From Actinernus sp. WN-2022 (taxonomy: Eukaryota > Cnidaria > Anthozoa > Actiniaria > Actinernidae): DNA of 64,000 bases. The number at the start of each line of letters is the position of its first letter. The stretch's first letter is position 1. Positions 23,001 to 34,000 of the stretch are shown here, piece after piece. The translations under genes were made by a program, and so were the position numbers. Where the stretch lies: positions 151,706,344-151,770,343 of the forward strand of contig JAOWCC010000577.1 of NCBI GenBank assembly GCA_030867875.1. The letters are read 5' to 3'. The notes under the pieces were generated by a model. It saw only the letters and a list, made by a program, of their open reading frames with translations, was not told the origin of the DNA and ran no database searches.

Positions 23001-26000
23001 AGATGTAATGTCCTGTTGTTGCACTTGAGCCAAGATGTTCAATAACGCCTTTCAAACCATATGAGACGTTAGAGGCCTATATGTCAGTAGGGATAAAATA
23101 TAATAAACAGACACTATAATTAGAGCTCTGGCATAATTAAGGCAATTATTTAACTGTTTTGTAAGAGCTTTGCTGTGAGTGTTTTATTATTATAAGCTTT
23201 CTTTTTTTCAGTAATAACGACAACTACAAGCTGCACAACAATAAAAAATATTTTATTTAAGAAGGGTGCAAATTTGACTAATAAACGTGTTCTCCATGAT
23301 CTTGCAGGAATAAAAATATGTTTGAATACAGCAGTAATTAAGGCCTGTACTGTGGGTGTGTGTAACAAGAGTATATTAGTGACTCCTGATCACATTCTAA
23401 AGTCTCCTTGAAATCTTTATTTTCTAAGGGAGGATTTATAACATGATCAGGAATTTATAACTTATGTCCTTATTGCACACATCCCTTCAATTGACCTATA
23501 TCATTATGACGTCACGGCTTGTTTATGAGGGGGACAGAATCGACATGAACAATAGAATTTTGAACTAAATCTGCTCTGCTTAGGAAAATTTTACTTTGAA
23601 TTGTCTGGTTTCCAGATATCAGCTGTATCATTGTTTATCCCACAATATTTACCGTATTTGGTAGCTGCGTTACCGCTATTCTACTTTCTACAAAATGTAT
23701 TTGATAGAGATTTCCTTTGTGTTGCTGCTGTTTTGCCCCCCTCCCACGACCATGATCCTTAGCGTTTAAACAATAGTTTGTTTTGATTTGACTTCATAAT
23801 GATATAGGCAATTGTTGTATTGGTTTTTAATATATATAATTACTATACAAACCTTTGCAGTTTTAAGAGTGACATCCCGTGGAAATGTAACGTAACAATT
23901 CATCTTGCCACTTCTTGAGAACCTTTAAATTTTCATTAAAGGAAATATTGCTTTTTAAAGAGGGTTCGCTGAACATGTAATATAGAAGGCAAGGATTTTT
24001 ATACCCTTTGCAGTGATTCTAGTAATTTAATTAGATTACATGTAAGCTATATTTATTATAATATAATAAATAACAATTCCAATATTTTTAATAAACTGGC
24101 TTTTTTCTTCATTCTCTTCACTCAAGTGATAATATGTGCTGCATGTTTATATTGAATGTATTCAACAATGGTCATGGATTGTGATCAAAGGAATGCAGTG
24201 TAATGATGATGTATGCACATGTCCAATTTCCTTGATCTGATAGCAGTAAATGCTCATTAATTATTCATGTTTTTAAATAAATTGCAGTCATGAAAGAAAT
24301 TGTACAATTTATTTTCTTACCTATTCAGCTGTATTAACAAAGTACTTGGCAGTCTGTCTGGTTCCATTGACTTAGTCAAACTCTCTGTGTTCTGACAGCT
24401 TTGAAAATGAATGCAGATAAATTTGTCAGTTTTTAAATAATTTTGCAAGGTTGAAATAATATATATATATATAATCTACTGTTCAATTGGAGGAATCAAA
24501 AAAATTATGCCTGTTAAAGATAGTACTTGCTATTGTTAATATATTGATCTGCAAAGAATTATTAAAAGAACAGTTATAAAGTTATTAGTGTACTTGGATA
24601 CAATACCATATTGGGGTTAATGTAGTAAAAATAGATACTAAAAGTGGATTCCCTTTGAAGATTTATACTTTAAACAAGAGTGCTTAGTAATATTAGTCAG
24701 CTTGGAACATGTAACATGGCTGCAATGTATTTTTACTGAAAATTCCCATTTTGACTTGCCAAAAGGCTCACCAAAAAAGACAGGTAAAATATAGCCAAGA
24801 GGAAGGGGTGGTGGTTCTGAAAGAAATTTCGGGTGGGAGTGTGCTGCCCGGATATCAAAACCCTGACCCTACATGTATTTCAGACCAAAATATAAGATTT
24901 TCAATATTCTTTTTCAGACCAATGTAGTCTGTTTCATAACAAGAGAAATATATCAAAATGTGTGGTCTTAGCTCATACTTCCCTAAAGATAATACCCTTA
25001 ATTTCAGCTCGAAAACCATAGCAAAAGCTAATATGTGGGAGTACTCCCCCCCCCCCCCCCCCCCCCAGGAATGTAGCCAACTTAATAAATATAAATATTC
25101 CCAACTTAATGTTAAGATATATTAAAGTTAGTAGTATTATATAATCGTGTATTTTTAAATATATTAAAGTTAATAGCATAAAATATATTGGATCTAAATA
25201 AGTGTCATTTGTGCATAAATTACATGTACATATTTATTTTGCTGCAGTAGATACCTGTCACACTTGTAGCTTCCATCAAGTTTTTCCTCAGAGAAGTATT
25301 TTCGTAGACTTTGTGTGATGCTTATTTGCTGAAATAGAAAGTAAAAAATGCAATTAATATGCATGCTGAAGTGACACTCTTGCATAATTTGCTGTATAAT
25401 AATGCATGCTGTAAATAATTTTAAGGAGTTGCATGTCATTTCTCAGTCATAGTCTTGTTTGTATGGAACCACGATTATAACTGATATTCATAAAAAAATT
25501 GCATGGGGTGAAACGAAACGAAGTTGTAATTTGCGAAGTTGTAATCTGCGAAGTTGTATTTTGCGAAGCTGTAAATAAATTTTAATTTGCGAAACAATAC
25601 ATACTGAACGTAGATTCCCTGCTAGCGCTAGCAGAGAACTCTAACTGCTAAGATGGAGACTGCTAGCAGAGAAAACGTAGGCAGCGTTTATGATCTCGTT
25701 TCTCGGCTCTTTCTCGGTGTATCAACGTTTTCAAGTAGTAACTCAAAATGGAGCCTCAGTGCTATCAGAGGAAACGTAGACCGCGTGTTTATCATACCGT
25801 TTCCATCCCAAGGAGAAAGTTTCTGGAAAACTGGATGGTGATAAAAGTGACAGCTTCCGCCTGTTACTCCAACGAGTCGAACTGAATTATTTACGACAGT
25901 TGGGAACTTAACCAATTATAATTATAATCTGAGTGCTAGGAGCAAGTACAAAATTTCATATACCTCGAACCTTAATACGTAATCTTAGAGAAAAAGCTTC

Positions 26001-28156
26001 AGCAAAAATGGGGCAAAAGCATGGAATAATCTCACAGAAAAACTACGTCAAACAGAGTACCTTGTCTCCTTTAAGAATAATTCTGATGTCTTTAATCATC
26101 AACGCTACACTGTCAGACATTTTAGCAGTATAGAGATCTCTCGGCTAGCGCTAGCAGGGAATCTACGTTCAGTATGTATTGTTTCGAAAATTGAAATTAC
26201 CACTTCGCAAAATACAACTTCGCAAAATACAACTTTGTATCGTTTCGTTTCGCAAAATACAGTAAGCCGTAATTAAAAGCCTGCAATGGTTAATCCTATT
26301 AAGCCAATGGAAATTATAATTTCTATACATACTGAAGCAACTGGCAACATCAGGCCAAGGGAACTTTCCAGAGTTGTAATGATGTGTTGGCAATGATGGC
26401 ACTTCACTGTGGAATAAAATAAGAACTGTATCCACTTTTAAAAAGAGGCCATAAAGTTGTCATTGTTATATGTCAGTTGGCATAAAAAAAGGAGGTACAA
26501 AACAGTCGTGTGCTTAAACCCAGAGGTCTTCTGTGCATCTATTGTTATTTAAAAAAATAACACAATTGAGCTATTCAGACTAATTAATCAGAATGCAGAT
26601 TGTGCACTTACTCTTTAATGTAGAACAGAAATACTGAAATACAGCCATATGATACAGAGATGCCAATCTCCCGCTTTTTAGCGTGATCTCCCGCTTTTTC
26701 GCAAATGAGACTTATTTTATAAGTAAATCAGTTAGGGGAAGCACATAAGTTTCCCTCGGAAAAAATCTCCCGCTTTTAGAACTCCAGGAGTTGGCAACTC
26801 TGCAAGTGCACTTATCAGAAAATATTGTGTTACTGTATGTTTTGTGATAGTAACAATATTACAGAGGCCCTTTTCGGGGTGGGGGGCATGAGGTGGGAAT
26901 GTCGCTGTCGGAATTTCGTCTATTTTCCTATTTCTCCCTGTCGCTCAGATGTTTGTCGTTATTTTATTTCCTTCATGTTGCTTTTTCAACGCCGTGTCGC
27001 TTGTCGGAATTTACCCCTAACAGGGCCTCATTACAGGGAGATGTTATGCCTTAATTAGTCCACCTGAATTACCTTTACTTCCAATGTCACAACGGAATAA
27101 TTCGAAAGCTCCATGGGGTAGTTTATTGATGAAGGAAGTTATGAAGTCGTGAACATCCTCTTGTTGGCCAGGCACAAATAATGGGTTCAAACCTATTTTC
27201 AGTCGAGAAAGAAGTACATTTTGTGATTATTGCAAATATTGTTACTGTAAAGAAAGACTTCAACAAAGGGAAGGGGTAGGGTTATGGTAAAGTGTAAGTC
27301 ACCCTCACATCCATAAACAAAACTGACACCCAAAGTATATTCTTAATTCTGTAAAATTTGCAAGTACTCCATCTTGAAATTATATTTTCATTGAAAATGA
27401 CCAGCAAAAAAATGATTTCAGTAAGCCATAATTTCCCTGAAGAGATTTGATATTACAAATTAGTATCCTGGCACTTTACATACATACATACACACATACA
27501 TACTGGGAAGTCAGCTATGGCTGTGCATTTTTATTAATAATAATTATTTCTCTTAAAAAATGACACGTTATCAATTTTTTTCTTATGAAGTTATGACAAA
27601 ATGTTTACAAAATATATCTCATTCCTTATGAGGGGCTCTACTTTTCTTCCAAAGTCGGATCTGCCCTTGAAGTGCAAGTGCGTCTTCCCTATATTGGAAG
27701 TTTTTTTTATACTTGCGGGTGAGCAGTTGACCCCGAAAATGGCACGTGAGTTCATTAACTATCAGTCTTGAAATGCAAACAGGAAAGTAAAGCAAATTAA
27801 CTTACCTTTCATATTCGAGAAGATCCCCTTTGGATTCGCGATTTTGGGACGGGAGGCTTTCATCTCTCTGAAGAGAATAATCGCTTCACACAACCAACAA
27901 AAATCATTTCCTATTTTTGTACCGGGGAAAATGATTCGTAAGTTTGGAGATCTTACATTCTGACTAATGATTTGCTTTTCCATTTTGAAAGCTTAATCAG
28001 GAAACTTTAAACTTTCTTACCTTTCAACTTGCAGTTTCTCGGTTGATGTCCACAAAAACACAAAAATGTCTCAAAGGTATTCAACCCGAACAAGCACTGA
28101 ATTCCGCTGTTCAGGAAACAAGAGTTTCCGAGATTTCTCAAACCCTTCGGCTCCAT
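17067..28156 (-). CDS. Spliced USP-ULP1 (C19-C48) double protease gene inside the MULE
   Basis: Sixteen minus-strand exons with GT/AG borders: 28156-28021, 27910-27806, 27192-27073, 26406-26333, 25328-25255, 24398-24321, 23922-23853, 23076-22954, 22673-22269, 22071-22024, 20855-20757, 20305-20240, 19202-19117, 18545-18470, 17833-17738, 17129-17067. Phases match at every junction and the lengths sum to 573 codons including the stop. Residues 1-280 are a ubiquitin-specific protease: Cys box GLRNLGNSCFLN (C13), GQQEDVHDF (about 89-97), zinc ribbon KCHHC and KCDSC, His box TTGHYICY (H242) with W..LCDD, and the closing SKPYVLVYEQ. After a 100-residue linker, WLNDD-IINGYLSLM (about 391) opens a ULP1/SENP domain: TTCHWSLA (H462), SYLDPMG (D479), QSNNIDCGVFVLQYA (Q525, C531). 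Triad spacing is normal. Predicted role: removes ubiquitin and SUMO/UBL, perhaps protecting the transposase. Substrates are unknown. Confidence 0.85.
23364..23480. repeat. Palindromic MITE, second copy
   Basis: GTGACTCCTGATCACATTCTAAAG and, further on, ATGATCAGGAATTTATAACTTATGTCC match the MITE at 11060-11165 with substitutions. It lies in the intron between exons 7 and 8 of the USP-ULP1 gene, on no splice site. Confidence 0.65.
25046..25066. repeat. Poly-C tract
   Basis: A run of 21 C within an intron of the USP-ULP1 gene. Confidence 0.95.
25505..26272. repeat. Foldback element in a USP-ULP1 intron
   Basis: The left arm (about 25505-25640) has repeated GCGAAGTTGTA units, then ACATACTGAACGTAGATTCC and CTGCTAGCGCTAGC. 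The right arm (about 26140-26272) is the inverse, GCTAGCGCTAGCAGGGAATC to GAAACGATACAAAG. About 500 bp lie between, with no recognisable protein. It sits wholly inside the intron between exons 4 and 5. Confidence 0.75.
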
Positions 28157-28280
28157 TTTGAACAATCCTGGTTTGTAAACACTGCAAAGGCTGCTGCGAA
28201 TTTGTAATCTCCCGCGAAAATGAGAATTTGCATTCTCCCGCGAAAATGAACACTTTACTGGTACCGCCAGCCCCAACCTC

Positions 28281-28512
28281 CACCACTGCGTATTATTTCT
28301 TACTGACCCACCCCTCCCTTCATTATGGCAATATCACGTGGTTTCTTGAATGACGTCAAACGCAGATGTCAAAATTTTACTAACCCTAACCCCGAGAACA
28401 ATTTCCTTTCCCAAGTCTGCCATCTTTGTCCGCCATCTTGGATTGGGCGCGCAAGGCCTCATGGTAAAGTTGTTCATTGATCTGAACTGGGGCCCAAAAA
28501 AAAAATTTGCCC
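28281..28512 (-). repeat. Right TIR of the MULE
   Basis: Inverse of 10099-10329, ending AAATTTGCCC. The start codon of the USP-ULP1 gene (28156) is only about 125 bp inside this TIR, so the TIR is well placed to act as its promoter. The TIR holds a palindromic ATCACGTGG and GGCGGAC motifs. Confidence 0.9.
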
Positions 28513-28518
28513 CCCCCG

Positions 28519-29384
28519 GGGGTCATCGATAGCGAACCTATCGCCATGCAAACACAGCACGCATATGCCACAGGCACTGCCTTCCTGTTCAACCATGCTG
28601 TCCATGACAAGTCCGTACCTGTGAATAAAGCATCCGACACTCCGTACCTGTGAATAAAGCATCCGACACTAAGGTGGTTACGCACGTCCACGTTTCACGG
28701 CGATCCTTTACTGGACTACTTCTCCTCTTTGTGAATCCATACACCCCTGGCACCCGGGATAGCGAGGCATTTGTTGATCCAGGTATTACAAAGGTCGAGG
28801 TAGACGTCAATGGAATTCCAAACAGCCTCTTTCCAGAAGGTATGCTACCACTAGACTTTTTAGAGACTGCCAAGGAATGGTTTGCTCCACAACTGGGAGG
28901 ACAAGCTGGTCACTCCAGTTGCAAAGCAACAGCCATGACCTCCAGCAAGTTCTACAACAAATTCGCCGTCCTGGTTGACTGTCGCACAGCACAGGATCCA
29001 GCTGTCCACGGTGATGGATTGGCCCTAACGGGTAATGAAAAAGACATCGACATCCGTGTGCATAGGAGTGGAGGCAGTGGAACTGTAAACATGCACATAT
29101 TTGTGCTGGCTGATGCCCAACTCACAGTATCCGACTGGCTCAAGAACGTGTCTGCCAACACTGCACTCGCAGCTATCGACGTAGGCGCGACGATGGTAGG
29201 GCTGTACTATCAATACAATAGTTTGCAAAGCAAACAGCAAAGCAAACAGCAACGCATCGTGGACTGTTGTAGCTATTTGCCCTCCGAGCCTGGTAGTACG
29301 ACACCAGCCGTTTCTCTGAAACAATCACGTGCTCCCGATAAATGCCCAGTGCCCCCAGCGAGCGTGTTGCCGAACATGGTGTAG
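28519..29384 (+). pseudogene. Second capsid-like gene, 5'-truncated at the MULE and frameshifted
   Basis: Coding sequence begins directly next to the MULE end (SEPIAMQTQHAYATGTAFLF), runs into a 29-bp tandem duplication (28612-28669) that shifts the frame, and continues from about 28650 to 29384. The main part has RRSFTGLLLLFVNPYTPGTR and ITKVEVDVNGIPNSLF, then HRSGGSGTVNMHIFVLADAQ. Short beta-rich blocks of this kind occur in capsid proteins of Polinton-like elements, and I recall close relatives in cnidarian elements; a capsid role is inferred. The gene's 5' part is not recognisable on the far side of the MULE, so DNA may have been lost there. The C-terminal 60 residues after LTVSDWLKN look less conserved. 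Confidence 0.55.
28612..28669. repeat. 29-bp perfect tandem duplication
   Basis: Two adjacent identical 29-bp copies (28612-28640 and 28641-28669) starting TCCGTACCTGTGAATAAAG. As 29 is not a multiple of 3, the duplication breaks the capsid-like frame and places TGA in the upstream reading. Confidence 0.95.
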
Positions 29385-29426
29385 ATTGTACTCCATTTGA
29401 AGCCTAGAACCATAGGTTATAGCGCA

Positions 29427-29648
29427 ATGGTGGAGAACAAGTTCATGCAAACGATAACAGATGCTGCTATATTGACTGGACTTGCTGCTGGCATTGGTTT
29501 CATCGCAAAAAAGTTGGCCAAGGAGTCCATGCTTAGTGATCCTTCGACCTCCGTCTTGAATTACGTGAAGTGGACGGCTGTATTGGCTGGTAGCATTGCC
29601 GCCAAGAAATACCTCGAGGACCAAAAGTTAATCCCACGGAACGAGTAG
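29427..29648 (+). CDS. Small membrane protein of the Polinton-like element
   Basis: 73 residues from ATG 29427; the open frame extends a few codons further up but without an ATG. It has two hydrophobic stretches (AAILTGLAAGIGFIA and VKWTAVLAGSIAA) and ends YLEDQKLIPRNE. The stop TAG abuts the ATG of the next gene at 29649, so the two are probably co-expressed. Relatives of this size recur in cnidarian virus-like elements as I recall. Function unknown; a membrane or virion component is a guess. Confidence 0.6.
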   Translation: MVENKFMQTITDAAILTGLAAGIGFIAKKLAKESMLSDPSTSVLNYVKWTAVLAGSIAAKKYLEDQKLIPRNE

Positions 29649-30081
29649 ATGGCCACCATGGCTATGAATATTGGTGGAGCAATTTTGAATGCAACGGCCT
29701 TTGTAGGCGGAAGCTACCTCGCACGGGCAATCTCTGGTAAAGGTCCTGATGTACTGGCCATAGAGCGAAAAAGGCACGACGAGGCTCTCGAGAAGTATCA
29801 GGCAGACTGGGCTGCTTTCCAAGAGCATCGTGAAAAGTTAGCTGACTGGGTCCAAGAACAGGAACGTCTGCAGCACCATGCTTCTGAGGATCTCAACAAT
29901 ACGGACCGTGCTCTCGTGCTATACAATACCGTACACGTAGGGCTACACCGCATCCCAGTACTGCACGAACCCAGCCTCTCCAACTATTATCGTCCATCGA
30001 GTGCGCAGAAGACAGGTGAGTTGGTCTATGTTGGTGGTTTGAATGCTTGCCATTGGCTATGCTGCTAGTCGCTGGTTATAG
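29649..30081 (+). pseudogene. Small N-anchored protein of the Polinton-like element, frameshifted at the end
   Basis: Starts directly after the preceding stop. The N-terminus has an Ala/Gly-rich hydrophobic segment (IGGAILNATAFVGGSYLA), then a long charged helix (KRHDEALEKYQADWAAFQEH, REKLADWVQEQERLQ) that looks like a coiled coil, then YNTVHVG and SNYYRPSSAQKTGELVYVGG. As read, the frame ends at 30068, but the neighbouring frame gives a hydrophobic tail (LAIGYAASRWL) ending at 30081. I infer a 1-base shift near 30035-30045. Possibly a membrane-anchored virion protein; not assigned. Confidence 0.55.
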
Positions 30082-30130
30082 CTTTGCTTTTTTTCTGTAG
30101 ATGGGCGTGGTTTTAGAGAGGTAGTGCCTG

Positions 30131-30157
30131 TAGCATAGCCATACGTATACGTATATA
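30131..30157 (+). promoter_or_regulatory. 27-bp motif shared with 5511-5537
   Basis: Identical over 27 bases to the reverse complement of 5511-5537, ending 10 bp before the integrase ATG. It contains the self-complementary core ATACGTATACGTAT. Confidence 0.6.
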
Positions 30158-30167
30158 TACACGTATA

Positions 30168-31049
30168 ATGACAATGACCAGCAAGTTGAGTCGTAAACTC
30201 AGTTTGAGCTCGCTCTACTACAGCCCTCAAGGCTACTGGAAAGTTCTCGCTGCGATTGGACATCTTGCCACCGCAGCTGGCGTCTCCGAAGATATTGCTC
30301 GGATGTGGCTGGAAAAGCAAGCTATATGGCAGATATATTTGCCTGCTCCTCGGTACGTACCACGACCTAAATTCGATGTCTCTTCGCCAAACGAGGTTCA
30401 CCAAGCCGATCTGCTATTTCTTCCGCATGACAGGGTCCGTTCGGGACGAACATGGAAGCTATATAAATATGCACTTACAGTTGTGAGGCGTGGACGTGTG
30501 GATGTCCACCGGGATCAAGCGATTGTTGAGCGCTTTAATCGGACGCTGTCTGAAAGGCTATTTGGACACCAATATGCTCAAGAAATGCTGCTCCCTGAGG
30601 GTCAGAGGTCAGTTGAGTGGGTAGTTCGTTTACCTAGTGTCATCAAAGCTTTGAACAACGAAGTTACCCGTTTGACGGGAAAACAACCAGCCTTAGCAGT
30701 TGCCAAAAAGGAAATCGAATCAAAGCCGGCAGAGCCTGCACACTCTGGGCGTCCAATTGGTCTCAAAGAACAAAGGCTTCCCTCTAGTGTCAGTGTTCGA
30801 TATCTCTACGCATCTGGTGAGCTGGAAGGTGGCCGCCGTCGTGCAACTGATCCTGTGTGGTCTCTAGATATATACCAGCCAGGACGTGTTGTTATCAAGC
30901 TGGATGGGCCATTTCTTTACTATTTGACGACACCACAGCCAGCGACGCAACGAGTAGAAGTCGTCCCAGCGACGCAAGTGCCACTGCGTGGTTTCGTCCG
31001 CGAAGAACTCCTCGTGGTACCCAGAGACCACAGAGTTGCCGCCAGATAG
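30168..31049 (+). pseudogene. Retroviral-type (rve) integrase of the Polinton-like element, core deleted
   Basis: The 293-residue frame is open throughout. The core begins NEVHQADLLFLPHD (first Asp) and has VHRDQAIVERFNRTLSERLF (catalytic Glu). Only about 41 residues separate that Asp from the Glu, against roughly 95 in intact integrases, and no middle Asp block is present; an in-frame deletion near 30480 (after KYALTVV, before RRGRVDV) removed it. The C-terminal part (about 190-270) is a small beta-rich region with IYQPGRVVIKL and ends in RREELLV-like basic sequence; it overlaps the convergent helicase gene. An intact homologue would insert the element and make the GTTTG duplication. This copy cannot be catalytic. 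Confidence 0.75.
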
Positions 31050-34000
31050 TGTTCTCTAGTTGTCCCAGCGATGCGAGTGTCGCTGCTCCTCTTTTTACGT
31101 TGCACTCGAGACAAGTCAGCCTAACATTGTCGCAAGTGTGTCCCTTGGAGTTATCCAGCCGATCAACTGAGAACTGTTGTGGGTCTCTTGTGGCATAAAT
31201 CCAAAGCAGTTCTACGTTACACGCAGCGCAACAGTTATTTTGGATTTTCTTGAGCTGTAGTATGTTATCGACCTTTAAGTCGAATCCTTGGAATGCCTTG
31301 GCTCGATCCTGACGCTTGTAGGCCACGAGCTTCCTACAAATGACTTTGCGGATATGCGCCAGCTTGAGCATGTCCTTGGTCCAATCCGATCGCAACATTT
31401 GCGGTATATCATTTGGTGGTTGCAAAGCAACAGGTGGACAATAAACACGCTCAAGTTGGCGCATATATTCCACTCTGGACACTGCGAGGTAGACGAGGTT
31501 GGACCACTCAAGATAGTCGTCAATGATCCACACTTTTTTGGGATCATAGATTGTGATGCCTTGGGTGGAATGGACTGTGAGAGTGTAACCAAAGCGCCAG
31601 TCAAGAGACGCGGTTTCCGCTGCGTCGATAGTGACATCTACGATGTCGTTGAGGACATGCTTTTCTCTCTTGTCGGTGCCTGGGATAGCTACCATGACGT
31701 TTTGCTTCCGACTGTCTTTGGGATGATAGTGAAGAGGAACAGGGATGTCTGGAAAGCACTCCTTGTGTCGCTGGAACAAGAGCTTATGTACTAGGTCTCG
31801 AACCTTCTGACGGCTGGTCAATACGAGGTAGCACGGTACGTCTCCAGGCTTCGACGAACTGATCCCATCCAAGGCAAACCGGGAGAGAGCGACGCATTTC
31901 CTGACATTGGACTTTCTCGGTTTGAAGGCGGATGCGCTTTTTGAGAGCTTTGAGTTCGTCGTCTTTTGCCCTGTAGTCGTTCTCGATCTCTTCGTAGTAG
32001 TTGGCTTGTTTTTTCAACCAATTGTGAGGCAATTCACCTGCGATCGAAGGAGGCTGGCCTTAATCACCACAACAGACGACTTGGACACCTCTTTGGTCGA
32101 GCCAACCCAGAAACATATCTAGAATAGGGCGAGGCCCGGTACAGACCTCATCCCAGATTACAACTCTTGGTACGTATTTCTGTCCCAACCGGTCGGGTGT
32201 CCATTCTTTGTCTGCTATTTGGGGGCCGGTTTTGTTGGATCCCGGATGATGAAGGGGGTCGTCAATTTTTCGAGCAACAAACACGACCTCATCTGCTTCC
32301 ACTTCATTTCCATCGGAATCAAGCTCTGGAACCATACTGGAGTCTACTGCTAAGATAACTTCCTCGCCAGCTCCCCAATCCTTTTCTGCCTTCCAAACCT
32401 TGATCGACTTCCCGCTATATTTGGGCAAAGCCTGTAGAGTGCGAAGGTCCTCTTCTGTCGAGTTGGCTCTTTTGACACCGCAATACCGGAAGAAACTATG
32501 GTAGGTTTGGGCCTGTACCCCTCTAGCACGCATCTCTTTGGCTAAACGATGGGTCGGAGTGAGTACAAGAGGATCTCTCATCCGAAAGAGCTCGATAGCT
32601 CTCGTGGTTTTGCCACTACCCCCACCACCATTAAGATAACTCAGTTGGTGCCGCGACAATGGATCGGCGTAGCGTGGTGCGGTGCTGGGTGGTAGTTCTT
32701 TTTGTTGGCTTTCGTACTCTGGCTTGGGAAGGTAGGCTGCATGATCCTGTGGCATATATAGCTGCTCATTTTTGTCGCGCCATTGAGCTGGAGCTACTAT
32801 GGGTAGATATGGATCCCCGAATGAGCAGGATAAACACATCTCTTTATTGCAGATGCACATCTTGGGAGACACATATGCTGGAACTCCATCCAGTTTGCAA
32901 AGCGCAGTTTTCTGAATGTATATAGAGTCGGTGGCGACACGAACGGCCTCGGAAGGAGCAAAGCGTTGGAGCATAGTTAGTAGATTTATGTGGGCATAAG
33001 CCAGCATGCTTGCACGCAGATGTGTGTACTGAGGCTGTGAGCCATCGTAGTATGTGAGTCTGGTGCACCAACCAGGGTGCCGCTTTGGCGAGTATCTCGT
33101 ACTAGGAAATCAAGCTCTCCTTGGTCTGTTACCAACCTTCTGGTCAAGCGTTTTCCATCAACCTTGCTACTCTGGGTGAACTTGCCTATGATGCTGCATC
33201 CCTTCATGTCAGTGTTTACAATGTCTCTGGTGTCGTAGTCCATCGAGTTCCAGAGCCCCCCGTGGCCATGTTCCACACAAGCCTTTTGGATATCTTCGAG
33301 AAAGTTGGTTGGGGTTGGCTTCCAACCATTCTTTTCCTTTGCGATGACACTTGCGGCGTGGTTCTCACCGAAGTTTTGACAAACTCTTTGAAGTCTCTCG
33401 TGGGTTTCCTGCGTCCTGTAAGTGCGGCCATCCTGGAGCACGAACTGGTTGACATTGAGTCGCCTTCCTTTGGAGCCACCCAGCAGCCAGACTGCTTTTG
33501 GTTCGTTCCCAGTTGCTTGTCGAATGGCTTTCCACACATCACCCTCGTATATATGGACATTACGAGACTGTGGGAAATGTAAGTCCTTGGTCCAGGCATG
33601 GCCATTGTGGACGATTAGTTCTATATGTCTATGCTGGCCCTGGTATTTGCCGCTGTTGTGGATGTCCTCGCCAGCAATGTCCCGCAAGATTATAGCCCGT
33701 TTGAGAAATTTCTCCAGTTCAGACACATCATTGACCGTGGCACCAGTTTGATGGACTCGTTCTTCCCACTCCTGTATTTTCTGGCGCCTTGTGGGGGTTA
33801 GCCCCTGGCCTCTCAAGGAACCTTCAAAGTGCTCCACCATTCTCTGTGCGACACAATTAAGGTTGCCATTGCGCATTGGGGCCAAATTTGCAGGATTTGG
33901 GTCTCTGATGGGATAGAGTCCATAGACGACAGCAGTTACTGGATATGCGTTCTGGTAGAACACCTGGTCTATTCCAGTTATTGCACCTGGATTTGTGTTC

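Larger units (their letters stand above)
10099..28512. mobile_element. Mutator-like element (MULE) carrying a transposase and a USP-ULP1 gene
   Basis: Inverted repeats of about 230 bp bound 18.4 kb. Inside, both on the minus strand, are a MULE transposase (12093-16037) and a 16-exon USP-ULP1 fusion gene (17067-28156). Long TIRs plus a MULE transposase with a SWIM finger identify the superfamily. Both genes keep open frames, so the element looks potentially functional, unlike the Polinton-like element it interrupts. I see no clean 8-11-bp target duplication: the left flank carries about 20 extra bases (CGGCACATACATAATACG) between a CCCGGG and the TIR, and the right flank continues CCCCCGGGGG. 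Smaller MITEs sit inside. Plant Kaonashi MULEs, which carry ULP1-like proteases, are the closest parallel known to me. Confidence 0.85.

Noticed and set aside
24321..24391. Alternative acceptors at 24392-24394 and 24381-24382 for exon 6 of the USP-ULP1 gene
   Set aside because: They give wrong phase or lose the second CxxC of the zinc ribbon; the acceptor ending at 24399 restores both phase and motif.
12093..28156. Host gene cluster interpretation of the transposase and USP-ULP1 region
   Set aside because: Matching inverted repeats lie directly outside both genes, and the flanks on either side are two parts of one Polinton-like element, so the block is an insertion.
10055..28532. Similar short proteins at 10055-10285 and 28350-28532
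   Set aside because: They are translations of the MULE terminal inverted repeats, not genes.
28350..28691. Protein-coding frames across the MULE right end into the Polinton-like element
   Set aside because: They cross the TIR boundary and a poly-C run and are antisense or out of frame to the capsid-like gene.
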